Assembly (NCBI GenBank): GCA_963675555.1
Contig: OY776674.1
Span: forward strand, 29,914,820-29,978,819
Reading direction: 5' to 3'
DNA length: 64,000 nucleotides
From: Leptura quadrifasciata
Lineage: Eukaryota; Arthropoda; Insecta; Coleoptera; Cerambycidae
The notes under the pieces were generated by a model. It saw nothing but the letters and a program-made list of their open reading frames with translations, searched no databases and was not told where the DNA came from. A program made the position numbers and the translations under genes. How positions within the stretch are numbered: position 1 is the stretch's first letter; every line of letters starts with the position of its first letter. Of the stretch, positions 21,787 to 33,380 are shown one piece after another.

Positions 21787-24700
21787 AATCGAATACAAAA
21801 CAAAGGATAAGAATCATGTCATGTTTATACATTATCAAAGTTAAGTTGAAAAACGAGCGTTAACTACTCGTGTAAAATATCATAGAGTGTTGAGGAAATA
21901 TCCTTTAATTATACACTGTTTATTGATTGAAATTAGAGTAGGAACAATTGTTCAGATAATCATATTAATCTTGTTGAGGTGAGAATTTACACTCACGTAA
22001 AATCTTTTAGAATGCTGGGGAAATCTCCTTATATTAATTAAATAGAAAAGCAACCAGAAGATTGCCTATGATTGTCAAACATACGAAGCCGCGAATCCGC
22101 GAAGGTAAGAAAGTGCGGTTGCATCACCCTTCAATGGAAATAAGTGACCAGACAACTGCCTGAAATATTGACATTCCTCGTGGTAACAGAACCAGCCAAT
22201 TGGCCGTAGTCAATGTTTTAAACCTTTGTTAACGCAAAGTGCGCCGAATTCATGTAACTATAATATTTTATTGTAGGTAAATGTCTAACAAGTTACAGGT
22301 TACAGTAGGAAAATATTCCTAGTGTACTTTAAATATAAAGCATTCTTGAAAAACCTTACATGAGATGTGGTGGAAACGAAAGTCCACTATTTGTTTTACA
22401 AAAATTGTAGAATAATGAGACATGAAGTTTGACGAGTCTACGATAAAGTATCTTGTTATTGCATGGCTCTAAATATATAGTTCTTGAATATAAACTTGTT
22501 ATTTTGCAAACGCAAATCTCCCAAGTAAAATATTCAGAGAGTGAGATTTTATAAATTAAATTCGTGAATGAAATCATAACTGATTAACTGGTAATATAAT
22601 ATTATATTTTCTTGTTAAAAGTCAAAGCTAATATTTCATTTAAAAAAATCTAATATTCTTTTAGTACCACAAATGCGTCATTTAAACCTTTTTTAAACAC
22701 CCCGTAACCAGAATATAAATGCAATTGCAAATAATAAAGTAGAGTCTCGAAATAAGAAAGTAATCACCTTTAGAAATTTAGGCTTGCAGAATTTCCATGC
22801 GCTCGGTATAGCGTTATATCGCCCGTGAATGCTCTCCCCAGGTTCTACATGTTTAATCTACTCGTCGTGCATAACAGATAGGTTAAAATGGCACTTCATA
22901 AAGAGTACGCCAAGGAATGGTTGTTTGCGGCATCAGTACAGCGAACTCAATGTCCAGCGATGTACCTAAGGTGCGGTGCAATTGTAATCTCCAGGGAGCA
23001 ACAGCGAACCCAATGTCCTGCGATGTAGCTCGGATCTGATTACCCTTTTCCATGGGCACTGCAGTTTCTTTTATATGGTAAAAATGACATCACAATTACA
23101 TGAAAGCTTTGGATTTGTGGTCTCACGATTGGAAAATGTATAATAAATGTCATTGTCTACATGCGTCGTAGTTTGCAGAGTCCGTCCTTTGCATGACTTA
23201 AGATAGAAAACGACAGGCGATTTCACCCTTTGAGAAGTAACAGGAGTACTTGACGCTTATCGTGTCCATTGTAAACAAATGCTGTGACTAGACTCGATTT
23301 TTAAGTAAATTCTTTCGTGCAAATGTAGCATTTAACGTTGCTTTAAAATAATGTAATTTTAAAGTGCATTCTGGTAACTTTACCGTGTTCAATATTAAAT
23401 GACTAAATAAATGTAAAAATGAAATGAATTAACTGCAATAATTACTTGAATTTGGAAATAAATAAGAAAAAAGACTAAATTTATATATGGGGTATATACA
23501 GGGTGCTTCACTAGTAATGGTCATCGCTATGATGCTCCCTCTAGTAGCAAAACGCCCAACTATTTTACACGAAATTTAACAAATTGGTATTCGACATTAA
23601 ATTTTAATAGGAGCAAATATTATGCAGACTTTTCACTTTTTTTCATATTATTTTATTTTATACTAAATCGTATTATATTTTATTTGAATATTTAAGTCCC
23701 TTTGTAGAATATGAAACAATTTATGGCGATTTGGGACGAATGACAGGTACGTTCGCGTTGAACAATCAAGGAGGAGAAAATTTTGGAATATAAAATATAA
23801 TAAATAGGTCCTCTTCTTAAGTTTGCTAGTTTACATAATGTAATCAAGTTTGAATTATGTTGGCGCGTTTTTAAGAAGAGTGTAAAATAAGAATGATGAT
23901 ATTTTACGCACCATTTGACTTTGGTAACGCTCCCTTAAATCAGACAATAAATGCTAAAAGAATTGTCATAAAATGTTTATATGATATAAATATTTCACTG
24001 GACTATAATATGTACTTTTTGTAAAACAAGTGCCTTGTAAGTGCATAAAAGTCAATGTTGTCAAACACATAATGACAAAAGTATTATGTGTTGTAAAATT
24101 TTCGAGGGGTTTTCAGAAGTTTTCCGCTTTAATTGAGGTTACAGTCATTCGCTCCACAACGTTCTGTAAACACAGTCGCATTCGTATTTTATAACCTCGA
24201 CTGAAAGCGGACCATGGATTTTGATATTTAAAAAGCAAAATTAGTTTCAGAGCGATTTTAGGCTTTTCATCGCAACTTTAATTATGTACGTTGTATTAAC
24301 GGTATTTGACTGACACGCCCCGTTTTTAGACTACATTTATATAGATAAATACTACTTTGATAAAGAAATTGCTTCTCAGAAACTTAATCGAGGTGTTTTT
24401 AAGTGATTTTAATAATCGCATTCAGGATTGCTTTGGTAATAGACGCATTATTGGAACATAATTAATAACTACGCAGTTTTGTATTATTTCGACCTTCAGA
24501 TTCAATGAGAAATTCTAAAATAGGAAGTAGGTCTTAGTAGAATACTTCTAGGAATCTTGGTCTAAATTCGCTGGTGTAAAAGCTTAGAAATGAAAAATTA
24601 GGTTAAGCTAAGAATGATAAGTAAAATTGTTAATCCATGATACAATTAGGGGCTCTTATCTTAAATAATTTCGTTATGACTACGGTCTAATGAATTAGAT

Positions 24701-25209
24701 ACTGGCGCTTAATTTAGCAATCGATGAAAGTCACTTATTAAATATAGTTTTATTTCTGTGCAGTTGGAGTTAAAGCAACTGATATTTATTCTATAATGAT
24801 AATAATAATAATTTGCTTTGTCTGTTCAACAAGATACCCGAGGAAGTTGCATGATTTTTTTTATATCATAGATAGATAAACGACAGAAAAACATGCTTCC
24901 TCGTATTTTTTCTTTCTTTTTCTTTTTGTTAAAATGGAGGGTAAAAAAAATATCTATTTCGACTGAGAATTTAAAACCATTAAAACGCTCTATCCCTAAC
25001 AAATGACGTCAATCATAACCGGTAGCGTCACGTTATTATTGTTAAAACGTTGAAACATCTAAAAAGAATGCTGTGGTTACAGCTCAATACGTTAGGGATG
25101 TTATGAAATCACTATCTGTCATATTAACCAATAATTAATAACAAGATTAAGAATAATAACGTAAATTAGTAAATTCAAGTCAAAGTAGTGACGTCAAAAT
25201 GACGTCAAA
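21787..25209. other. Unassigned DNA with minor repeats
   Basis: No gene is recognised. Small features noted: a 30-base sequence ACAGCGAACTCAATGTCCAG... at 22,939-22,967 is repeated with few changes at 23,001-23,030. A TATACAGGGTG motif lies at 23,499. An imperfect inverted pair TCCGCTTT...GAGGTTA / TAACCTC...AAAGCGGA spans 24,123-24,211. Three CRE-like TGACGTCA octamers are at 25,004, 25,189 and 25,200. Confidence 0.35.
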
Positions 25210-26740
25210 TCAATATCATGGACATAATTATCGAATATTTTTTGTTATCACTATTACTTGAATATGGTTTCAAGTCGTTGTTGTAAATTTATATATGTGA
25301 TGATGTCATTCATCTAGTAGGTGAATATATTCAATTGTTTTAAAATATTTTTACGTTTAATTCATTTTAATGGCGTATATTTTCTAACGCGCGTTTTGTC
25401 ATTTGAAAATTCTTTACATATTTCAAGAATTATAGTGAATTGAGTTATTTGTAGTGAATTAAAGTAAGTGTTAGTGATTTTTATTTGTTCTTACCTCTAT
25501 TTAAGAAAAAAATATGCCACCAAATAGATACTGCAATGAAGCTGAAGTGGCACAAATTGTAACTCTATATGAAGAAGGATATAGACAAAAAGATATCGCA
25601 CGACGTCTTAGGGGTGGTCAATCTACAGTATCGAATATTTTAAAAAGGTATCAAGAGACTGGAAATTCTGTTGGAAGACCCGGCCTATGGTTCAAAAGGT
25701 GCACAACGGCAATTAATGACCGTTTTTTGATCCTTAATTCTACCCGAAATCGCACACTGACATCCACACATCTCAAAAATGAGTTATTAAATGTAAGACA
25801 AGTGAATGTTAGTTCGAAAACGGTTAAACGAAGATAAGAGGGTAGGTTTAAAGCAAAGACGGCCTGCCAAAGTTCCACGTCTTTTCTCCAAAATTACAAA
25901 ACTCATCCATTACAATTTGCCAGAGCATATATTCAGTGGAATATCGAGAACTACAAAAATGTTCTATTCACTGATGAGACTTGAATACAGTTATGGAAGC
26001 CAGATGGACGAAATCATGTCTATAGAAGAGTTGGGGAACGATACACTAGTTGCAATCTCGTACAAACTGTTAGTTTTGGAGGTGGCGGCATAATGCTTTG
26101 GGGAGGCATTAGTTGGAAAGGACGCACCGAACTCGTGGAAGTCGTTGGACGAATGACTAGTGACTGGTATATCGAAAACTTTCTCCAAGATCATGTTTTG
26201 CCATATGTGGGCCCAATTGGATACGATAGGTTCATATTTATGTAAGATAACGCTCGTCCCCACCCAGCTGGCACAGTGACTAATTAACTTGATGCAGTCC
26301 AGATTCAAAGATTAGATTGACCATCGTATAGTCCAGACTTGAATCCCATAGAACATATGTGAGATCAGCTAAAAGTCGTATACGACAAAGAAATCCTGTT
26401 CCAAATACCCTAGAAGAACTTCGAATTGCAGCACAATATGAATGGAATGCAATTCCTCAAGAATTCATTCAAAATCTAATTAGTAGTATGCCCTATTATT
26501 CTAATCAAAAGACTAATTTGCTTAACGTGGTAGCATTTAAGTTGAAACTAATAAGGTATTCTTAACTTTTATAACATTTTGTATTAATTTTTTTTTGCAT
26601 TTTCTGCTAATGAAAACTTACTTAAAATGTGTGGAAATAAACTATTTCTTTCTTGTGTGATGCACTTCTTTCATTAAAATTTATAAATACAAAAGAATTG
26701 GAAAAATTTAAAATATTCGAAAATTTTGTCTTTGAGTGTA
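25210..26740 (+). mobile_element. Tc1-like DNA transposon
   Basis: A decayed transposase (25,514-26,565) is flanked by imperfect terminal inverted repeats. The left end near 25,219-25,241 reads GGACATAATTATCGAATATT. The right end near 26,709-26,738 reads AAAATATTCGAAAATTTTGTC, its approximate reverse complement. Length of about 1.5 kb and single ORF are usual for Tc1 elements. The exact ends are approximate because the TIRs have diverged and no TA duplication is clear. Confidence 0.75.
25514..26565 (+). pseudogene. Tc1-like transposase (DD34E), inactivated
   Basis: The ATG at 25,514 opens a 107-codon intact N-terminal part with a paired-like helix-turn-helix ('VTLYEEGYRQKDIARRL', then 'STVSNILKRY') and a GRPG hook. 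The catalytic part follows in shifted frames: 'NVLFTDET' supplies the first Asp; 'LWGGISWKGR' is present; 'DNARPH' supplies the second Asp, just after a TAA; 'SYSPDLNPIEH' supplies the Glu. There are 34 residues between the second Asp and the Glu. The tail 'RNPVPNTLEELRIAAQYEWN' is typical. At least two frameshifts and several stops inactivate it, but its residues are otherwise well kept, so it died fairly recently. Confidence 0.9.
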
Positions 26741-26769
26741 TTATAAACTTTTATAGTACATATCATGGA

Positions 26770-27049
26770 CAAATAATAAAATTAAGCATTTTAAAATTCA
26801 TGCATCTTCCTCATTACCGGGCAAGGTTACAATGTACCTAGAAAACGTACTTAAATAGTATATTGTATAACGAACATAAGTATTGTTTGAAACATCAGGA
26901 ACATAACGACTGGATAACTTTTCAATTTCTAGATCTTATGAAAAAACGTGACAAATTATATGACAGAATGAAAAAAATCGTTTAAATACTGAAGTAGCCA
27001 TAATGGAGTAAAAATAGCCCAAAATAAGGCGATAGACGAAATTTTACAT
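26770..27049 (+). pseudogene. Non-LTR retrotransposon linker fragment
   Basis: At 26,869-26,990 the plus strand reads 'HNDWITFQFLDLMKKRDKLY', then 'DRMKK', resembling the stretch between endonuclease and RT of Jockey/CR1-like polyproteins. It decays after a frameshift near 26,982. It stops where repeat R begins. Only this piece survives. Confidence 0.5.
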
Positions 27050-28665
27050 GGAGCAACTTTTCTTCTTCTTCTTTAGCCTGTTCTCGTCCATTCCTGGGCA
27101 TAGGCCTCCTCCATACTCTTCCAACGGCATCTATCTTGAGCACTCAATATCCAATTTCTGCCGGCTTGCCTTTGGATATCGTCTCTCCATCTTGTGTGGG
27201 GGCGTCCGACACTTCGTCTAGTTTCTCTGGGTCGCTACTGCATTATCGCCTTCGTCCACTTTATATTATCTCTGGCAAGGTGCCCCGCCAAGCGCCATTT
27301 ATTTCTAGCGATGCGTTCTATGACGTCAGACACTTGAGTTTTGTTTTTAATGATCTCGTTTCTAACTCGGTCCCTCAAGCTGATCCCCAGCATTGCACGT
27401 TCCGTTGATCGTTGGCAAACCCGAAGAAGATTTGCTCTGTTTATTGTAAGGGATACAGTCTCGAGGCCGTAGGTCATAACCGGTATTATACAAGCGTCAA
27501 AGACTTTACGCTTCAGGTTAATGGGGATGGCCGGTTTCCTGAGGATGTGACCAAGTTTTCCAAATGCTGCCCACGTCAGGCCAGCTCTGGTAATTTCTGC
27601 GTCTGGTTGTCTTTATCGAGCTTGATATTGTGCCCGTGGTACACGTATTCTTCAACCACTTCAAGTGTGTGGTTGTCGAGTGTGATTTGAATATTATCTG
27701 GGCTTATAATCTTGGTCTTCAGGAGGTTCATCCTCAGGCCCACGGCCTCCGAAGCTTCTTTCAGTTCTCGCAGCATAATTCCAAGTTCGTCAGCATCATT
27801 GCTTATAAGAAGGATGTCATCAGCAAAGCGTAGGTGACTCAAGAATTTTCCGTCGATGTTGTTACCTTTTCGCTCCCACGTCAGGTTTTTAAAAGCATCC
27901 TGCATAGCCAGGGTGAAGAGCTTCGGCGAGATAGTGTCGCCTTGTCTGACTCCTCTCTTGATGGGGATTCTCTCGGTGATTAAGTCTTCCTCGACTTTGA
28001 CGTGGAGAGTGGCGTGTTCATAGATGTCTTTAATGAGGTTGGAGCATCTTGAGTCAATCCTTGCCGCGTCCATTGCAAGTAACACTGAAAAAAGCCTTCT
28101 GATAATCGACGAATACCAAGTGTAGTGGGACGTTATACTCAGTGCATTTTTCGATAAGAGTACTCACAACCTGGATGTGGTCGATCGTGCTGTACTCCTT
28201 TCTGAATCCAGCTTGCTCTATGGGTTGGTAGAACTAAGACGGTTGGCGATTATCTTTGTCAGGAGCTTATACAGTGCAGAAAGGAGACTGATCGGTCGGT
28301 AATTCTCAATGTTCGTCGAGTTGCCCTTCTTGAAGAGGATGGTGACCTCAGCATTCCTCCATGCATCGGAAATCCTTCCTTCTTCTAGGCATTTGTTCAG
28401 GAGAATGAGAAGTGCTCTATCCACGGAGCAACGCGACATAGAAAAATAAGTTTTGTTTTGGGGAACTAAGAATACCCTGAGTTTTCTGCTTCGAGTAGGT
28501 GGGGGAACCCCATTTCATTCGCGGAAAAAGGGGTAAATTGGTCATTTTTAAGGATGGTTTTCAGTTTTAATTTATTTTTGTACCCCTTTATTGTAGATGT
28601 TCAAGGAACCTTCAGTTCAAATTTCGTGAAAATCGGTTCACCGCCTACCACGATATATATGTTAG
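27035..28665 (+). repeat. Interspersed repeat R, copy 1, split by an RTE insertion
   Basis: The repeat starts around AAATTTTACATGGAGCAAC (27,039-27,057) and resumes at GGAGCAACGCGACATAG (28,425). It continues through ATAAGTTTTGTTTTGG, TTCAGTTTTAATTTATTTTT and GTTCAAGGAACCTTCAGTTC to about 28,665. The second copy, uninterrupted and in reverse, is at 52,150-52,440. The comparison proves that the 1.37 kb between 27,058 and 28,424 is a later insertion. Class unknown; no TIRs or coding sequence are visible. Confidence 0.85.
27058..28424 (-). pseudogene. RTE-type non-LTR retrotransposon, 5'-truncated, with target duplication
   Basis: On the minus strand the truncated polyprotein begins 'VDRALLILLNKCLEEGRI' and continues 'SDAWRNAEVTILFKKGN', 'NIENYRPISLLSALYKLLTK', a gap with frameshifts, 'IPIKRGVRQGDTISPKLFTL' and 'LSHLRFADDILLIS' with the catalytic FADD. 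It closes with a C-terminal block, 'SLRDRVRNEIIKNKTQVSDV', then 'KWRLAGHLAR' and 'RCRWKSMEEAYAQEWT'. The 3' tail is an AAG repeat. The 8-bp sequence GGAGCAAC occurs at 27,050-27,057 and again at 28,425-28,432, an exact target-site duplication. The 5' truncation is the usual outcome of target-primed reverse transcription. Confidence 0.9.
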
Positions 28666-28899
28666 ATTTGATAACCACTGTTTATATTTTTAAAAATTAT
28701 TTTATCGATTAAAGTCACAATTATTATATTTATTATAGTTTATGCAATAATCACTTAGAATTACTTATTGAAATTAGAAGCGTATAGCTTATGACGTTTA
28801 AAACAGTAGAAGTTAACTTTACTAAAATACTTATGAATCTTGTATGCGGAACACTAAGTTCAACAAAATAATGCAGACTGAAGAGCGTACGCTGTAATT
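28666..28899. other. Unassigned
   Basis: AT-rich DNA with no recognised feature between repeat R and the transposase fragment. Confidence 0.25.
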
Positions 28900-28995
28900 T
28901 TTCCACACAGATGGATTGGTAGACGCAGATCAGTAGAATGACCAACTAGATCGCCGGACCTAACTCTATTGGATTCTTTTTTTTTGGTAGTTTCG
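28900..28995 (+). pseudogene. Mariner/Tc3-like DDE transposase fragment
   Basis: The plus strand encodes 'PHRWIGRRRSVE', then TGA in place of the family Trp, then 'PTRSPDLTLLDSFFFGSF'. This is the same conserved block as in the fragment at the start of the window. Only about 30 codons are recognisable, and the flanks have decayed beyond alignment by eye. Confidence 0.7.
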
Positions 28996-29584
28996 TCATT
29001 GCAATGTGCAATAGAATTTAACTCACTAGTAACTTTATTCATTCAGTACACAAAATTTTCACTTTTCGTTACATAGTTACAAATTTATATTACAAAAATT
29101 GCAAATAAATGATCACATAAAATTAAATATTGTTTAAATTGGCTTATTTTATAAGTGTTAACCATTAACATTGCAACTATTTAAATGTTAAGTAACATAA
29201 GTATTCATTTTGGGAACACGCTAAACTGAGGTGAGTTTGTTGTGTTTCAAATTACATTCGAAAAATATTCGAAATTGGAAAATAGAAAAGCGAATTGTGA
29301 TCCTATTCTATATATATACAGAAGGTTTTATATGACAAAATAAAAATATAATATAATCAGTATTTTGGCTGCAGTTGAAAGTTATTTAAAAATATTGTAA
29401 AATATTTCTTTATTTTTAATTATAAAATTCTCTGTTCTAACTTTAAATGTTGGGACTCTAGTAATTTGCTGAAGATTGAGTGATATTTTATTATATAAGT
29501 TTAGCTAGAGAAAGGTGATGTGAACAGTCACAATTATTAAGATTGTTATACATTTAGCGTTATGTATTTGGTTTATTTTGAAAG
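28996..29584. other. Unassigned AT-rich DNA
   Basis: No feature recognised. Confidence 0.3.
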
Positions 29585-30330
29585 GCCTCCGTTAATGAAA
29601 AGCATATGCATTTAGTTCTTTTGTGATTTAATGTAAGCTTATTGTTGTCAAGCCAACAGTTCACAGCGCTTAGGCCCATAGATGACCCAGTATATACATT
29701 TTCTCAACTATCTGCAGTGCATAGTAAAGCCGTGTCGTCTGCATATGAAATAATACTAGCATTTATATCTAAGCCGGTCAATTCGTTTATGTATATTAGG
29801 AACAGTATAAGTCCCAGCACAGTGCCCTGTGGAACTCCAGTTTTAATAATTGTCGGTGTACTAATAGTATTATTAATCTTCGTATACTGTCTTCTGTTTT
29901 CCAGGTAGCTAGTTAGAACCTTTGCTATTTGCTTCAGCTTTTCAAATCTAATCAGGCTTTTTATCTTCATCTAGTGCATTATTAATTGTGTTTATTAATT
30001 CATCAGCTAATTCTGCATTTTTATTTTTCCTAAAACCAAATTGATGTGTTGATAACAAATTAAATTTTTCTAAATAATTCAATATTCTATCTCGAAGGCA
30101 TTTTTCGAAAATCTTAATTAAAATCCTTAATTCTTACTCTTAAGCTAAATTGGACATCAAGGATTATAGGTCGATGGTTACCAACTTCCATATGATTTCC
30201 AGCTTTATACACTGGAACTACCACAGTTTACTTAAACGCTGTAGGTACCTGGCCTGATGTGAATATTTTGTTTATTATATGCGCCAATGGAGGAACTATT
30301 TTTAAATGATTTAATTTTATGACTTTTTTT
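29585..30330 (-). pseudogene. CR1/Jockey-like RT remnant with internal deletion
   Basis: Minus-strand blocks in order are: 'VPPLAHIINKIFTSGQVPTA' (about 30,300-30,240); 'LRDRILNYLEKFNLLSTHQF' continuing as 'GFRKNKNAELADELI' (about 30,100-30,000); then directly 'YLENRRQYTKINN' and 'IIKTGVPQGTVLGLILFLIY' (about 29,900-29,780); 'ASIISYADDTALLCT' with the YADD at 29,734-29,745; and 'NCWLDNNKLTLNHKRTKC' (about 29,650-29,600). The motif-A block (normally FLDLAKAFD) is missing, so the element has an internal deletion, besides frameshifts. It closely resembles the remnant at 39.75-41.27 kb, which keeps that block. Confidence 0.85.
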
Positions 30331-31389
30331 GTTGTTATTGCAGAAAGATGTGCTCTTTCAAGAGACAATTTTAGAAATAGGAGTTGCTATTTAAAAAAAA
30401 TGCCAGTGACGTCATAACTTTTTTAAAAATGTTTGTAGAAATTTTTTCTGCATAAAAAGTTGAGAAATGCATTTAAAAATCTACGAAAATCGACGTGTAA
30501 GTGAATTTTTGTCACCTGCTTTTGCTTTTTAACGATTTTAAGCAATTTATTTCAACCATCATGTGCTCATTGTGTATATCCAAACAACTGTAAAGAATTC
30601 CTATGCAGTAAATACCAAAAGAGATCATTTGAACCTATTTTAGAAAAGTTACAGCACATAAAAACTAGGCATAACCGTTTTAATTCCCTCCTAAATTAAG
30701 CGAAAGCACATTTGCTTAACCCGTAAAATATTTAAAGGCACTAAAGTGGAAAACAAAAGTAGGCAATATATTTAATTTTATTCGAATCATATAGCGACTT
30801 TCGAGAGTTATAAACATGTTTTTGTCAAGCGCTTAATTAATTATAGTGGCGCGGTGATTAACGGGCTATTATTCGATTCGTTTTTATTGTTGCCGTCATT
30901 ATTTTAAGTCGTTTCTCTATCGCTGTTGTGCGTAATTCTTTTGTGCTCGGGAACTTTTCCAATATAACCTAACAAGGTACCTACCATGAGCAACTTTCGT
31001 GTTATAAAAATAATTAAATAAATAAATTTCTGACGGAGAAATAGCGCGTTAACTCAAATTTATGTTATTTTGAAACCTGATGATTATCGTCAAAGTATGA
31101 CTTTTATGGGCTAGAATTTTAACTACAGAAATTTTTAATTAGGTAATATGTTAATTGGGAAACATAATTCTTTCGGTGACAAATTAGAAAAAGCGTTATT
31201 TTTTTAAAATATTGCAAAACGGCATGCGTTCATAACAGATCTCTTTTCGCCGAACTACAACATCCGTCAGGAAAATTCTTGAGTTTCATGAAGGAATAAT
31301 TGGAAAATTCGGAAATATGAAATTCATGGCAAAGTAGACAATATTTACTCAGTTGAGCCAGTTTATCCAAATTTTAACAGAAACAACTT
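30331..31389. other. Unassigned unique DNA
   Basis: No transposon or gene motif is recognised. A CRE-like TGACGTCA is at 30,407-30,414. Confidence 0.3.
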
Positions 31390-33380
31390 TGACTACCCTA
31401 CCCCTACTAGATGCACATACTGGGGAAGACACAAGCAATCTCTCCAGTTGTATCTAGAGTCCGGGAAATAGAGCCAACCATAACTGACTGCATTCGAGCT
31501 ATGCTGCAAAACAGAATCATAACGACAACCTTTTAGTGGGAAACCGTCAGCTTTATGACTGCAAGAGGGTGCCCACAAAGTGGGGTTCTGTCCTCCCTTC
31601 TGTGGTCACTACTTCTAGATGACCAGCTGGCCCTTTGATCTCTGTAGGAAGCGGAGATTCAAGCATATGCAGACGACCTAGTCATTATGGTTAGAGGAAA
31701 CTCTGAAGAGTTACTTCAAGAGGTACTAGATGCATTGCACATCTGGTGTGAGAGGGAACATATGTCTGCCAACCCCACAAAACTGTAATAACACCCTTCA
31801 CCAGGAAAAGGAAGCTGGATAACTAAGAACTGCCTTTCCAACTAGGTAAAAACATTTCATTCTCGGAGGGGGTGAAATATGTAGGTATTACGCAAGATAG
31901 ATCACATAACTGTAACTCCCACCTAGAAAAGGTAATCCACAAAGCAAGGCTGTCTCTGTGCACATGCCGTAGAATTTGTGAGAAATTTTAGGGCATGAAT
32001 CCCCAGCAAATATACTGAGTGTACGTTACGATCATTAGACCAATTGTTTGGTGGTCGAAAGGGTTTCAACAGACGGCCAAAGCCAAAGTCTCTGGCTTAC
32101 AGAGACAACCATGCTTGGCAATAACTGGGGCCATAAGCACCACCATTAGCTGTTCTAGAAATCCTCCTAGACTTACCACCCCTCCATATCTACCTGAAGA
32201 AAGAGGCTAGGTGGGCGACATACAGAATCCAACAATCAGCAATCAACATGCCACAGACTGGCATCATGGAAAGCAACGGATTGGCTGATGACCTAAATAG
32301 TCGCAGGATCCTAGGCATGCCTTCAGATATGATACCTACTAGGGCCAACCACGAGCTGCCTTTCAACATCCTATTTCCCGAAAGAAATGAGTAAGATCGG
32401 AATAAAACCGACCCACAGAAGACAGACAGCTTCTCGGTTTACATACGGTACCAAAACTCCTGAAGAAACAGGAGCTGGAGTTTATAGTCGCATCTCAAAG
32501 GTAAGACTAAACTCGAGCCTGGGTAACACTGCGACAATTTTTCAGACTGAAATATAAGCCATTGATTTGTGTGCACGGGGGCTGGAGTTAATGTACCCTA
32601 GACACAGATCAATAAAAATGTTCTTAGACAGCCAAGCAGCCCTTAAAGCGCTCGGATCCTATCGCTGCAATTCTAAAACAGTGTGGAACAACAAACTAAC
32701 TCTGGTCTGGGTGCCTGGCCACTTTGGGCTGGATGGCAACGAAATTTCCACTGGCTAACCAGAAAAAGTGCGGCATCAAAATTTATAGAATCAGAACCAG
32801 TCCTTGGCATATCTTCAAGCACTGCTAAAACAAATATCCTAGACTGGGCCGAGAGTAAGACTCTCCACCACTGGCAGTAACTATCAAGATCAGCTCATTC
32901 GAAGAAATTCATCACATATCCTTTGAAATCAAGAGGTAAAAAACTGCTAGAGTTGAACAGGTTACACCTGGATTCTAATCGGCCTATACGCTGTTCACTG
33001 TAGATTGAATCACCACCTGCAAAGATTTGGACTGGTGGAAAACGCCGAATGCTGTGTGTGTCTAGAGGAATATGAAACGGCAAGGTATGTTCTGTGCATT
33101 TGTCCCGCTGCAGAAAGAACCCGGTTCTCATTATTTGGCAAAGGACAGTTTTTGGCTGAGGACCTGGACAATCTCTCACCAAACCACCAAAGGTTACCAG
33201 CTATATCGAAAAGTTGTACCTATTGGGTGAAATATAAATTAGGAGTGAGCCACAATAGATCGAATGGTCCCAGTGGAGGACCTGGCATAAACCCACTCAC
33301 ATTTCAACCTAGCCTAACCCTACTTTTACAAAAAAATTTAAATGCGAAGAAGCCTAGATTTTTAATTTCTCGATATGATT
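31390..33380 (+). pseudogene. RNase H-bearing non-LTR retrotransposon (I/LOA-like group)
   Basis: The plus strand preserves, with frameshifts and stops, the second half of an RT-RNase H polyprotein. Parts in order: 'ALQNRIITTT' (about 31,500); 'ARGCPQSGVLSSLLWSLLLD' (31,560-31,620); 'AEIQAYADDLVIMVRG' with YADD at 31,665-31,676; 'KYVGI'; 'RPIVWWSKGFQQTAKAKV' (32,035-32,090); 'PCLAITGAISTT'. An RNase H domain follows with 'FLDSQAALKALG' (32,620-32,657) and 'LTLVWVPGHFGLDGNE'. At the end there is a Cys-rich block 'CCVCLEEYETARYVLCICPA' (33,049-33,110), usual after the RNase H domain in this group. The 5' part, including the endonuclease, is missing. The presence of RNase H places it in the I-like group; the clade is uncertain. 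Confidence 0.85.

Noticed and set aside
25211..26770. Direct repeat ATATCATGGACA at 25,213 and 26,760 as a Tc1 target duplication
   Set aside because: It lies partly inside the inferred left TIR and beyond the right one. Its length does not suit a Tc1 duplication (TA), and it is probably coincidental.
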